A stretch of 64,000 nucleotides of DNA from an uncultured SAR116 cluster alpha proteobacterium (GCA_902615325.1 CACMOJ010000004.1:1-64000); one strand, 5' to 3'. Numbered from the stretch's first letter, positions 25,219-36,300 are shown. Notes: generated from the letters alone by a model not told the origin. Translations and numbers: made by a program.

Positions 25219-26277
25219 TTATCTCCCCAACTTATTAAATTTATTTTTTGAATTTAAATTAACCCACTTTTTTTTATCTGAACTCTCATAAATAGCATTC
25301 ATCAATAAAACACTTTTCTTTGCTTCTATATAATCAATAGGTGGTTCAATTATACCTTCTTTTAGTCTTTTAAGTGTTTCATCGAGAATTCTTGGATGAG
25401 ATACTCCATAACCATGTTTTACATTTTCAGAAAACTGTTTTTTGATTTTAATGCAGTCATCAATCTTTGATGACTTTAATTCGATTATTTTATTCATTGA
25501 CAATCCACCAACCACGATGAAACCTTCAGAACCAAAAATTGAAATTTCTGCGTCATAATCCTTTGGTCTGACTGATGTTGTTGCCTCAAATGTTCCAACT
25601 GATCCATTATCAAATTCTAATAAAGAAATATTTGTATCTTCTGCTTCAAGTTTATTAATTTGATTAGATGAATGAGAAACGACCTTTTTAACTCCTCCAC
25701 TTATCCATTGAAGTGCATCTAAATGATGAATAGCTTGTTGAGATACAACACCGCCATCCATTTTCCATGTTCCGTGCCATCCATCTTCATAATAATCTTG
25801 TTCTCTACACCACCTTACTCTTGCAGAGATCATATTAATGTTTCCCAAAAGTTTCTTTTCTACAATTTCTTTAGTTTTCATCAATGCCGGATTAAATCTA
25901 TTTTGGTAAATAGTTGCATACATCAAATTATTTTTCTTTGCTAACTTACCTAAAGTTGTTATTTGGTTAGGAATTAAACAAGCTGGTTTTTCTGTGATCA
26001 CATGTTTTCCATTATTAAGAGCAAGTTTTGCGTCTCTATAATGATTTCCACTTTCAGTTAGAATGATAACGGCGTCAATTTCGTTATCGTTTATAAAACT
26101 CTTACTATCTTGGTAATAATTACAATCAAATTTTTTCACAAATTTGTTAGTTTTGGACTCTATTAAATCAGAAACACTCGATAATTTAATTCCTTCAATT
26201 CCTCTTGAAAAACAATCATAATAAGTTGAGGAAATTCTACCACATCCTAAAATTCCGATATTTAAAGTATTCTTCAT
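25219..26277 (-). CDS. Gfo/Idh/MocA family NAD(P)-dependent sugar dehydrogenase
   Basis: A 352-residue oxidoreductase. It has a Rossmann loop NIGILGCGRISSTYY (from residue 6), the EKPACL signature with the catalytic-site Lys (EKP near residue 96) and a substrate-site segment SQQAIHHLDALQWISGG (about 185-201). Family members oxidise or reduce sugar hydroxyls, often on nucleotide sugars. The ATG at 26275-26277 is chosen because GGAG lies six bases upstream and the sigma-54 promoter predicts transcription from about 26289; the upstream ATG at 26289 would be leaderless. It heads the putative CMP-ulosonate operon. Confidence 0.85.
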   Translation of the reverse strand: MKNTLNIGILGCGRISSTYYDCFSRGIEGIKLSSVSDLIESKTNKFVKKFDCNYYQDSKSFINDNEIDAVIILTESGNHYRDAKLALNNGKHVITEKPACLIPNQITTLGKLAKKNNLMYATIYQNRFNPALMKTKEIVEKKLLGNINMISARVRWCREQDYYEDGWHGTWKMDGGVVSQQAIHHLDALQWISGGVKKVVSHSSNQINKLEAEDTNISLLEFDNGSVGTFEATTSVRPKDYDAEISIFGSEGFIVVGGLSMNKIIELKSSKIDDCIKIKKQFSENVKHGYGVSHPRILDETLKRLKEGIIEPPIDYIEAKKSVLLMNAIYESSDKKKWVNLNSKNKFNKLGR

Positions 26278-26299
26278 ATAAATCTCCAAAACTTAATAT

Positions 26300-26316
26300 T
26301 GCAAAATATATGCCAA
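26300..26316 (-). promoter_or_regulatory. Sigma-54 promoter of the putative ulosonate operon
   Basis: Minus strand reads TTGGCATATATTTTGCA, an excellent -24/-12 match almost identical to the flagellin 1 promoter. It places the whole five-gene operon in the flagellar regulon. Confidence 0.8.
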
Positions 26317-26330
26317 CTAATATTATAAAA

Positions 26331-28055
26331 ATGTGGGTGGAATTGAGTTTTATGAAAAAAAATATTTTAGAAATATTAAAGATTAATTTTGCTTTAGTTT
26401 TTACTTCAATTGTTGTTGGTATAATAGTTTCAATAGTTGCTCAATTTTTTTCATTCGTGGCAAATAAAGTATTTAACTTAATACAATCACAAGATTCATA
26501 TAGTTTTTTATATGTTGAAATGTTTGAATTTAGTTTTTTTCCATTACTAGCTTGTATGATTGCTGGATTACTTATTGGTTTATTAATCAAAGTTTTTGGT
26601 GTTACAAGATGGCACGGACCTGCAGATACTATTTACGCAGCACATCAAAAAGCAGGCTCATTAGACACAAAAAGTGGATTTTTATCAACTATAGCTGCCT
26701 TTTTTTCTATTTCTGGCGGTGCTTCTGTAGGTATTTATGGTCCATTAGTACATTTTGGTGGAACACTTGGGGCATTTTTAAGAAGTAGAAGTTTTATTCC
26801 TAATATACCACATGACATTATTATCGGTTCAGGCGTTGCAGCTGCTATTTCGGCAGGTTTTAGCTCACCTCTTGCGGGAATTATCTTTGCTCATGAAGTT
26901 ATTTTAAGACATTTCTCAATGAGGGCTTTAACAGCAATTTCTTTGGCATCTGTTTCAGCAAGTTTTTTAGCAAGATGGGTTAATTTAGTTGAACCAACTT
27001 TTAAATTTAATGAGATTAGTTTTCAATTAATCCAGTCAATCCCTGGACTCATAATAGTTGGATTTATGTCAGGCTTCATTGCTTTTATTTTTATGAAATC
27101 ATTATTATTTTTTACTAAACAAGCAAACAAAATTGATTTACCTATTTATTATAAGCCTTTATTTCCTGCTTTACTATGCGGTGTATGTGGAATATTTTTT
27201 CCAGAAGTAATAGGGCTTGGTTCTGAAACAATAAAAAGTGTAATTATTGAGAATAACACTTTACTTTTTTTATTTATGTTACTCACATTTAAAATTGTTT
27301 TATCTTCTTTATGTATAGGATTTGGAATGTTTGGTGGTGTATTATCACCTGCTTTATTAATTGGAAGTTGTGTTGGAGCAATGATTTATTATATTCCGTT
27401 ATTAGGTATAAATGAAAATTTAAGCCAAATATTAGCTGTTTCTGGCATGGCTGCAGTTGCGAGTTCAATTATTGGTGGTCCCATTACAGCTGTAGTTTTA
27501 GTTTTAGAATTAACTGGATCTTATCAATATGCAATAGCTTCAATTTTTTCTGTAGCGATCAGTAATTTAATTACTTACATGATTTTTGGATCAAGTTTCT
27601 TTGATGCCCAACTAAAAACAAGAAATATCAACATTGGTTTTGGTAGAGAATATATTTATATGAGTCAAATCCAAATAAAAAATTTAATTAATAAAAATTT
27701 TCTATTATTTGACAAAAATATATCAGTAAATGATGCGTTAAAATTATTTAAATCACAGAATGTTACTGAAGCCTATTTTAAAGATGAGCAGGGTAAATTT
27801 GCTGGTAAAGTAAGAGTAATAGATATTTTTGACAAAAAAAATGTTAAAGCAATTTTGTATAAAGAAAAAAAAGTAATTAAATTAAAACCTGATAATACAT
27901 TACTGGAATCAATCAAAATATTATCTAATTTTGTAGGGGAAAGCGTGCCAGTTGTTGATAAAGAAGCATTGATACTTGGTACAATTTCAGAAAACGAAAT
28001 TTTAAAAAGTTATGATGAAATTGCCAAAGATATTAAAAATATTGAAAAAAATTAA
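26331..28055 (+). CDS. ClC-type chloride channel/transporter with CBS domains
   Basis: A ~574-residue protein with about ten hydrophobic helices (residues 10-440) and two C-terminal CBS domains (about 455-570; ISVNDALKLFKSQNVTEAYF and LLESIKILSNFVGESVPVVD). Selectivity-filter motifs are SGGASVGIYGPLVHFGG and GMFGGVLSPALLIG. The gating glutamate of GxEGP is Tyr136, which argues for channel-like or altered transport rather than standard 2Cl-/H+ exchange. The frame is open back to 26205 inside the divergent dehydrogenase gene; ATGs at 26331 and 26352 are both plausible. No motility link beyond position. Confidence 0.85.
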   Translation: MWVELSFMKKNILEILKINFALVFTSIVVGIIVSIVAQFFSFVANKVFNLIQSQDSYSFLYVEMFEFSFFPLLACMIAGLLIGLLIKVFGVTRWHGPADTIYAAHQKAGSLDTKSGFLSTIAAFFSISGGASVGIYGPLVHFGGTLGAFLRSRSFIPNIPHDIIIGSGVAAAISAGFSSPLAGIIFAHEVILRHFSMRALTAISLASVSASFLARWVNLVEPTFKFNEISFQLIQSIPGLIIVGFMSGFIAFIFMKSLLFFTKQANKIDLPIYYKPLFPALLCGVCGIFFPEVIGLGSETIKSVIIENNTLLFLFMLLTFKIVLSSLCIGFGMFGGVLSPALLIGSCVGAMIYYIPLLGINENLSQILAVSGMAAVASSIIGGPITAVVLVLELTGSYQYAIASIFSVAISNLITYMIFGSSFFDAQLKTRNINIGFGREYIYMSQIQIKNLINKNFLLFDKNISVNDALKLFKSQNVTEAYFKDEQGKFAGKVRVIDIFDKKNVKAILYKEKKVIKLKPDNTLLESIKILSNFVGESVPVVDKEALILGTISENEILKSYDEIAKDIKNIEKN

Positions 28056-28062
28056 ATTTTAC

Positions 28063-28088
28063 TAAATTTATTTAAACTACGTCGTTTA
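28063..28088 (+). promoter_or_regulatory. Putative sigma-28-like promoter of the second fliS
   Basis: Reads TAAA-N14-GTCGTTTA. The predicted start at about 28095 precedes the ATG at 28118 by some 23 bases. It supports late, FliA-linked expression of this chaperone with flagellin 2. Confidence 0.5.
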
Positions 28089-28117
28089 TAATTTTGAAAG
28101 GTCACATAGGTTTACAA

Positions 28118-28501
28118 ATGAATTTCCATCACATGATGTCACAATATAAAGATATTGACATAATATCTAAAGTGGAAGGTGCTTCGAAATATGACTTTAT
28201 TAAAATCGTATTAGAAGAGCTTTACGTCAATCTACACATATTAGCTGATGCAATAAAAACAAAATCTAAAACTAATCCAGAAAAGTCAAAAAGTTTTGCA
28301 AAATCTCTTACTTCGCTTATGATTTTAATGGATAGTCTTGATTTTAAAAAAGGCGAACCAATAGCAAGTAATTTATTTAATTTATATGATTATTGTAGAA
28401 GATCTGTGATAGATGATTATCGAAAACTTGAAACAGATGGTATTATATCATCAGCAAATGTAATTGCCGATATCTTATCGGGATGGAAAGAGATTAAATA
28501 A
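28118..28501 (+). CDS. fliS: Flagellin export chaperone FliS (2)
   Basis: A 127-residue FliS paralogue. It has LEELYVNLHILADAI near the start, MDSLDFKKGEPIASNLFNLYDYC (read from about 75) and the end GWKEIK. The LD-KGE-IA-NL-LYDY pattern is closer to textbook FliS than copy 1. The open frame reaches a TTG at 28094, but that lies at the predicted transcription start. ATG 28118 with AGG seven bases upstream is preferred. Two flagellins with two FliS genes under different promoters suggest dedicated chaperone-flagellin pairs; this pairing is inference. Confidence 0.75.
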   Translation: MNFHHMMSQYKDIDIISKVEGASKYDFIKIVLEELYVNLHILADAIKTKSKTNPEKSKSFAKSLTSLMILMDSLDFKKGEPIASNLFNLYDYCRRSVIDDYRKLETDGIISSANVIADILSGWKEIK

Positions 28502-28578
28502 AAATAAAATATTGTCTTGAATTTAAAAAATAAAAATTATAAAAAATACTAGATATAATTATTGATTTTAGAGAGATA

Positions 28579-29070
28579 ATGTCAAATTTTTGTCCAGAAT
28601 GGATATTTGGTGTATGTAGTGCTTTAACAGCTAAAGAATTTCTAGCTAGTGAAAATTCTTTGAATTCAGTTGCTAGAAAATATGCATCAGGATTATCAGA
28701 AAAATATAACGAAATTAAATTTGAAGAATTATCAGAATGCGCAGAACAAATTCTTCAATTTTTGTCTGAAATTGAGGCTAACGATGAAGCTACCAACTAT
28801 ATTGATAGATATAACTATAGGAGAGTTTGTTTTAAAGCTAATGGTGCAGAGAGAAAGATTTCAGGTGTTTTTTCGTCAGCTCTAGACCCTATTAAACAAA
28901 AAGAGTACCAAATCAAAAATGTTACAAAAATTTTTAGAGCAACAATTTTCGGTTTGAGAAATCATACTGTCGAAGACATGCCACCTGGATGGGATATTTC
29001 AGAGGTTGACGAACTTGATTGGTTTGGAGAATTAATAAAAAAACCAACAGACATTCTAGATAATTTTTAA
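28579..29070 (+). CDS. Hypothetical protein between fliS and flgL
   Basis: A 163-residue soluble protein without signal peptide or membrane segment. Cysteines lie at the N-terminus (NFCPEWIFGVCSA), an acidic helical middle follows, and the end contains TVEDMPPGWDISEVDELDWF. No family is recognised. GAGAGATA precedes the ATG. It follows the second fliS in the same direction and ends one base before the flgL stop on the other strand, so a flagellar role is possible but unproven. Confidence 0.55.
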   Translation: MSNFCPEWIFGVCSALTAKEFLASENSLNSVARKYASGLSEKYNEIKFEELSECAEQILQFLSEIEANDEATNYIDRYNYRRVCFKANGAERKISGVFSSALDPIKQKEYQIKNVTKIFRATIFGLRNHTVEDMPPGWDISEVDELDWFGELIKKPTDILDNF

Positions 29071-29071
29071 T

Positions 29072-30355
29072 TTATTTTATGTAATTAAATAAATTCAAAT
29101 CAGATATTTTTACAAAAGCTTGCTGACTTGCTTGGAGGCCAGTTAGTTGTGACTTTAAATCAGTTACTAATTTAGCTAAATCCGCATCTTCTAAATCACT
29201 CAAATCTTTTTTTATTGCTAAATCTCTTTGGTTTAAATTTTCGAACTGCCTTTCTAATAAATTTAATTTTGCACCAACTTTTCCTCTAAAATTAGCTATA
29301 TGAACTTGTGCATCAGCAATATTATTTAATTGAGATGTTGTTAATTGATTATTGTCATATAAAGTCTGAGAGTGACCAATTTTATTTCCACTTGCATCCA
29401 AAGGGTCAAAGGTGATAAATGATGTAGGAACTTCCTGAGCATGATTTATATAAGGAATTTCTAAATTTTTTATTTCAATTATACCTTCTTGACTTCCATC
29501 TAATTTAATTTTCTTTGGATTTGTAGATGATTGTGATGCTGTTATACCAATATTTGCGTCGTTTATTGCTTTAATTATATCTGCAGGATCTTCGCCTGTT
29601 AACTCAACAGATATATTTGCTGTTCCTGCATGCCCTGTGATATCAAATGACCAAGTTCCAAAATCACTATTTGTTATTTCAAATTCAGCGTGAGTATTTG
29701 CATTAGTAGCATGAACAGCATTTGAGGCTGTTCTGATTGAATGTGAAACATTTTCGAGCATAGTAAACATAGATACTGCTAAACCTGAAGATTCTTTTAC
29801 TTTTTGAAACAATGATTCTCCATCAACAGAGGTTTCCACAATCATTGTTTCAGAAATAGATAATGATGAAATTCCTGAATCTCCATGATATTTAATTTCA
29901 CCATTCAAGTTCTTTTGAAATGGCTGTTCTTTACTTTTATAACCACTAAATATAAAAGAACCATTAGCATCCTGTTGATTTGCAAGCGATAATAATTCTT
30001 CTTTCATCTCATTAATTTCTAAAGCGATTGCTTCTCTATCACTTCTCCCTAAAACATCACTAGATGCTTGAATCAAAAGTTCATTTGCCCTAATCATTAT
30101 CGTTGATAAATTTTGCAAATTTGTGTCAACTAAGCTTAATCTTGTTTGAGAAGAGTTAACATTTTTTAAATATTGGTCTAATTGTTGTTTCACTGTCTTG
30201 TAACCAGATAAATTTACAGACCCTACAGGATCATCAGATGCAACGACAATATTTTTACCAGATGAAATTTTATCTTGTAATTTTTGAATATCTTCATTTA
30301 AAGATGAAAATTGACGAATTTGTTGTTCATTAAATAATTTTGTACTAACTTTCAT
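29072..30355 (-). CDS. flgL: Hook-filament junction protein FlgL
   Basis: A 427-residue hook-associated protein 3. The N-terminus has the flagellin-like pattern (KVSTKLFNEQQIRQF; LQDKISSGKNIVVASDDPVG, residues 25-44). The C-terminal helix is FRGKVGAKLNLLERQFENLN (about 353-372) with LVTDLKSQLTGLQASQQAFV. FlgL joins FlgK to the filament. It is the last gene of the flgG-to-flgL run, one base after flgK. It is longer than enteric FlgL (about 320 residues) because of a central insert of roughly 100 residues. Confidence 0.9.
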   Translation of the reverse strand: MKVSTKLFNEQQIRQFSSLNEDIQKLQDKISSGKNIVVASDDPVGSVNLSGYKTVKQQLDQYLKNVNSSQTRLSLVDTNLQNLSTIMIRANELLIQASSDVLGRSDREAIALEINEMKEELLSLANQQDANGSFIFSGYKSKEQPFQKNLNGEIKYHGDSGISSLSISETMIVETSVDGESLFQKVKESSGLAVSMFTMLENVSHSIRTASNAVHATNANTHAEFEITNSDFGTWSFDITGHAGTANISVELTGEDPADIIKAINDANIGITASQSSTNPKKIKLDGSQEGIIEIKNLEIPYINHAQEVPTSFITFDPLDASGNKIGHSQTLYDNNQLTTSQLNNIADAQVHIANFRGKVGAKLNLLERQFENLNQRDLAIKKDLSDLEDADLAKLVTDLKSQLTGLQASQQAFVKISDLNLFNYIK

Positions 30356-30356
30356 A

Positions 30357-33300
30357 TCAAACTACTTTTATCAAAGCTTCAAATAACTCTCTTGCTGTTT
30401 GCAATATACGTGCCGATGCTTGATAAGCCTGTTGAAACTCTAGTAAATGAGAAGCTTCGTCATCAAGGCTTACTCCAGCGAATTCACTTTGAGCTGATTC
30501 AGCAGCCTTTTTATTACTATTTGCAGCATTTAGAGACAAATCATTTGCTTGAACATTTGATCCAACTTTAGCAACAGTATTTGAAAAAATTTCTTGAAAA
30601 TTTCCTTTATTTTGATCTCTCATCTTTTCTAATTGAAGGTCTAACATATTCAAAACATTTCTATTATCTCCTGTACCTTTAGTATTATTAGAAATAAGGA
30701 AACTATCTCCTATAATTGCTTCCTCAGAGAACTGAAACCTTGACCCGATAGCTTCAAAAGATCTGTTTTGATCAAGAATTCGAGTTGAAATTGAATGACC
30801 AAATTTTTTATCAAAAATTTCAACTTTATTTTTATTAAGTTTGTCAATTTTAATTTCATATTCTGTATTATCTAATTTTGGAGCATTTTCTAGAATCTTA
30901 TATTCTGAACTTATTTTTTTTGCACCACCGTTCATTACAACAGCTACAAGCTCTTCTTGAGGTAAATTAGAAATTATAATTTGTTCTGAAACAATATTTT
31001 TTGTAGAATTTTCTGGTACTTTGGCTTGAATTGGCTTTCCACTTAATGAAATTAATTGAATTTCATCATTATTAACAATTGCTCGAGTATTTTTAGTTTT
31101 CAATCCATAAAGTTTATGATTATTTGGATCTCTAGAAAGGATGACATCATTTTTGCCAATATTATGAGAGATTGAAAATCTTCCTGTAGCCTGAGTTCCA
31201 ATTGAAACATTTCCAGATTCAGTTGCGGATGGTACTATTGAACTAATTAACTTAAAAACCTTTTTACCATAAACAGTAGTATTATTTCCTCCCGTAATTA
31301 CCTCTGTCATTGAATTTCCAAACATATCAGTGCCAGTTACTGTAAACTTGTTAGATGTTAAATTACTTCCCGAAGTAATCGTAACCGTTGACCCATTAAT
31401 CAAAGCAGATTGAGCTAGAGTTCCTATTTTTACATCATTACCTGTCGCTGAAGAAGGTGTTATAGATAAGATTTCTTTGAACTCTACAGCTCCATTTACA
31501 GTCCCAGACCCTCCATTAATAATGTCACTCTGATATTTTCCATCTTTGTCATACCCAGCAACTGTAAATGTTTTTCCAGTTTCATTTCCTGTAAAAGTAA
31601 TTTGAACTTTAGCATATAAGTTTTTATTACTTTTTAATACACCATCCAAATTCAAAGGATCGGCAGAAATAATTTGTTTCGACTTAAACAAGCTATCATC
31701 ATCAGTTGTGCTGAATGCCCCATCAAATTGAAGTGCTGCAACAGAACTAATAGCCTTAGAAGTTACTAAACTATCATTGTCAGTACTACCACCTTTATTA
31801 TCATCAAAGAAGAGAGTTACTCCAGATGGTGGTGAATAAGAAATATCTGAATTGACAGCATAATCTACTGATACGTTACCAGTACCTACAGTACCTCCTG
31901 CTGAAATGCTTGTAATTGTGTTAAATGTTGTATTTCCAATTACAAATTCATTTCCATTAGCACCAGTTATGCTTTCAGAGATTGAATTACCATCTATATC
32001 AGTACCATTTACAGTAAATGTTGTTGAAGTTTGATTACCTCCACTTGCTGTAAATAATTTAACCTTGCCTCCATACCCAGTATGACTTTTAATTGAACCT
32101 AGTGAAGTATTTGCAGAAACAGTTGCTAAAGAAATAAGATTAATATCCCTAGAATCGTTATAGAAAACAGGCTGTGAATCTTTTCCAATTTCTACATTGC
32201 CAGTCCCGACTGAAGAACCAGTTGTTATTGAAGTAATTTTTCTAAATACTTTTAACCCAGTAGAAGTCTGCCCCCCTGTAGCTCCAGTTATGACCTCTGT
32301 CTGAGCAGTGCCAGACATATCGGTTCCTACAACTGTAAATTCAGTTGAAGATTGGTCTCCTCCAGAAGCTGTCGAAATTGTTACTTTTCCAGCTAATAAA
32401 TTTGTTGCATTTATGCTTAAAGTAGCGTTTGTTGAGATTGAATTCGAAGAAAAGAGTTGTGATGCATCAGAATTTCCAGCAAGTTTAACATAGAAATTTT
32501 CATAAGTATCTCCCGTATTAACTGAAAGTCTTAGTGGAATATTTTCTTCGTTATCATCAAATGATGGTTTTTTAATCAAATTACCAATTAAAGTTGTAGT
32601 TGCATTTGTCAAACCAAAATTAGAGGCATTTGACAAATTATTTGTATTTTGCACTAATTCAAATTGATCTCCTTCTATAGAACCCTCAGTCGAAATAGTA
32701 AGTTTATATCCAGGAGCGGTACCAACTTCAATATTTCCAGATGTGGAGCTAGTAGCTGATATTGAAGTTATAGTTTTAAATATCTTTAAACCGGATACAG
32801 TTTGACCTTTTTCACTACCAGTTATTTTTTCAGAAATAGAATTACCATCAAGATCAGTTCCAGTTACAGTAAAACTGTTATTACTTTCATCTTCAACTGA
32901 CTTAATAGTAACTCTTGTTCCTTGAAATGTTGTTGTGGCATTAACTCCATTTAATGAAAAATTGTTGCCAGCATTAACGCTTTGAGATTTTGCTAGAGCA
33001 TCTTCATCTAATGACGACATCTCTTCAAAAGAAGCTCTGACTCTATTATGTTCTAATCCTGACACTACCAATTCACCAGAATTCATGGATATTTCGTAAT
33101 CTTGACCTTCAAATATTAATGAGATTTTTGAATTCTCTTTAGGTAATTGATTAATGACCTCTCCTTTCAATAAAGATGTTGGAGACTCTTTTCTAAGTTC
33201 TTTTATTAGCTCGTTAGAAATTTCTTGAGAAGTGTCTGCATTTAAACTGTTGGCATCAATTTCTGCAATCCAAGAACTATCTCCTACTACAGTTCCAATC

Positions 33301-36300
33301 ATGATATTGCCGGTTGTATTGCTTGCTACAGTTATAGAAGTAACTTTTTTAAATACCTCAGTGCCTTCAATCGCACCCCCATTAGTACCTTGAATAGTTT
33401 CACTTATTGTTTTTCCATCCATATCTAAGCCATTGATGGTAAAACTATTTGAAGATTCATTTTCAGAACATTCCACTCTAATTTTGGCATTTAAATAATC
33501 TGCAGTAGATAACACCCCTTTCATGGTAATACTACCAGAAGAATAATTGTCATTTTTTACCAAAGAATCATAATCAATAAGTTTATGCCTTCCGCGTGTT
33601 CCTATTTCTATATTTCCGTTAGCTGTTGCAGTTGTAGTTATGGATGTAATTGACGTGAATATTTGCGCAGATTGAACACTTTCACCGTTTTTACCAGTAA
33701 CCGTTTCAGAAATAGTATTTCCATCAATGTTTTTTCCAACTATTACAAAACTATTACTAGTTTCATCACCTGAACAATTAATAGTAATAGACGAATTTAA
33801 GTTTGTTTCATTAATCAATGCACCATTTAGAGTTAACACGCCAGCCGCACCTGGATTAGAACTGGTAAACAAACTATCATCGTCTTTTGCAAAAACTCTG
33901 TAACCACTTAGTGGTATGTTTATCCCATAGTTTGATAATCCAGCTTGAGCTTTTTTACCATTTTCGTTGCTTAAATTATTATCTAACAATCCCATCGAAA
34001 TAGGTTTAAAATTAATTATTTCTCCTGAAGCATTATATTTTATATCATATAAATTATTTAACGATGGATCTTGTTTTGCACTAATTATTTGTCCACTATC
34101 AATTTGAGAATTAAAGTTTAAACTAGATTCAAATCTTATATTTCCCTTAACAAAAGCACTTTTTTCGTCTTCATCACTAATATCAATCCTATGCAATCTA
34201 TCATTCAATAATTCAAATTCACTATTAAGAATACCCATTGAAACATCCGATGGAGAAACAATATTAGTCATTTCTATATCATAACCTTCTTCGGAAATTA
34301 ATATAACTCTATCAAAATCAGACGTACTTACAGCTTTAATGTTTGTTTGAGATGTAAATTGATTTATTTGTTTAGCTAAATCAGATATATCATCTGAATC
34401 TACATTTGCAATAATTGAAACTTCTTCACTATTACTCCCTTTTAGATCAAAACTAAATGTACCACTTCCAGTTTTACTCAAGGGACCAATAGCTAAAATT
34501 GTTTTAGCAGAAGCAACAACTCCAGTGCCTACCAAATTTTCATTCAGTTTTTTTGCTGTATAATAGGCTGACGAGTTTATTGGTACAGATATTGTTTTAG
34601 ATTGATCATTATCATTAGTTATCTTTAAACTATAACCTGATGCTTTCGTTCCTATTTTAAGTTCTCCAGCAGCATTTGCACTTGAGGAAATAGATGAAAC
34701 AGACTTAAAAACTTTATTTCCAGTCACACTTGTTGCATTAACACCCGGTATAGTTTCAGATTGAAAATTTCCATCTAAATCATAGCCTTCCACAGTAAAA
34801 TTTACAGAGGAATCATTTCCAGTACTTGTTATTGTTACAAAAGCGTCAAGATCATTCGAATTACTCAAGACACCATCTAAAGTAAGGGAACCACTTAAAC
34901 TTGATGCATCTTTATTAGTGAATAAACCATCATTATCAGTCGCTTGTTTGTCATAACTAATATTAGCACCAAAGTCTAAAACGTAATCACCAGAAGTTGA
35001 AATTCTCTTACTATCTATTCCTCGATAATTAAGATTCAAATAATCATTTTTGTATTCTGCATTTTTAAGAAAGCCGTTACTTTCTTTAATAATTTTTGCA
35101 ATATCTGATGAGTTTAGTGCTGTTCCTGAGATATGCCTTCCATCTCTTGTAAATAATTGGATTTCACTTGCGGTTGCATCAGAAGTATCAATTTGTGATA
35201 TACTGGATGAGTATGTATTTCCATTAGATAAAATAGATGCTGATGTTACACTTGCATTACTTGATTTAATCGTAAGTGCACCATCTCCACCAGAGGCAAA
35301 AAGTCCATATTTCCTAAAGTTATGCTCATTTTTCCCATCAAGCGCTAAACCAGAGTTCAAATAATCAGCTAACTCTTTAACTGATCTTATTCCATCTCCT
35401 GGATCTTCATTTGCAGAAGTTAATGTCAATGAATTACCATCTGACAAATTTATTGTAATATTTGAAAACCCTTTAATTTGACTGTCATAAAGATTAAACT
35501 GTGCAGATGATTGATCTGCTAAAGAAGATAAATTAAAAAACTCTGTGCTTGGATTAATTATAGTAAAAGCACCATCATTCAAAAATTTTGATGCTAACAA
35601 GGGATTATTTGATGAAGAAAAGACTTCATCAATATTTCTTATATTACTTTTATTTATGATATTTTCTTTTCCAATTATTTTTAAGTCAGCTTTACTAATA
35701 TTATCTAAACTTGATGAAATAATTTGTTTTGATGCAGCAGCCAGAGATGAAGGGTCTTTTAATAAAAAAGAAAATGCAGAGGCTTTGGATGAATTTGGTT
35801 CAATTATAAATTGATCATTGTCAGATATTTGACCTTTTATTTTTAGACTAAATCCCTCGAAATTTAAATTATTATTACCATAAATTTTTATTCCTTCAGA
35901 ACTTGATACTTCCCAACTATTTGATGAGGCAAGATATTTGAATTTTATTTTTTCTTGATTAATGAGATTTTCATTACCTACAATCATATCTACATTAAAA
36001 CCACCAACGTTTTGTTGAATTTTTGGTTTCATTGAGTTGATAGAGAACATCGAAATACCTGTTTTACCATTTAAATCGATGCCATTTTGCTGTATTTCGT
36101 TAAAGTTTTGTGACAATCTGAAAGCTAATTGATTAATTTCAGATTCTACTTCTCCAACAAAATCATAGAAATTCTTTACTCCGAACAATAATCCTGAAGA
36201 CACATCATTATTTATTGAATTTATTCCATTTCTAGAAATATTAAAAATTAATCTTCCTTCTTGAATATCTGACAACAAAATTGATTTATTTGTCTTTTCC

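Noticed and set aside
21289-26277. Aminoshikimate (AHBA/rifamycin-type) pathway, which also pairs a Gfo/Idh enzyme, DAHP synthase and shikimate dehydrogenase
   Set aside because: No AHBA synthase, kinase or dehydroquinate synthase is present, and the synthase is type I beta rather than the plant-like type II; a CMP-sugar synthetase points to a sugar acid instead.
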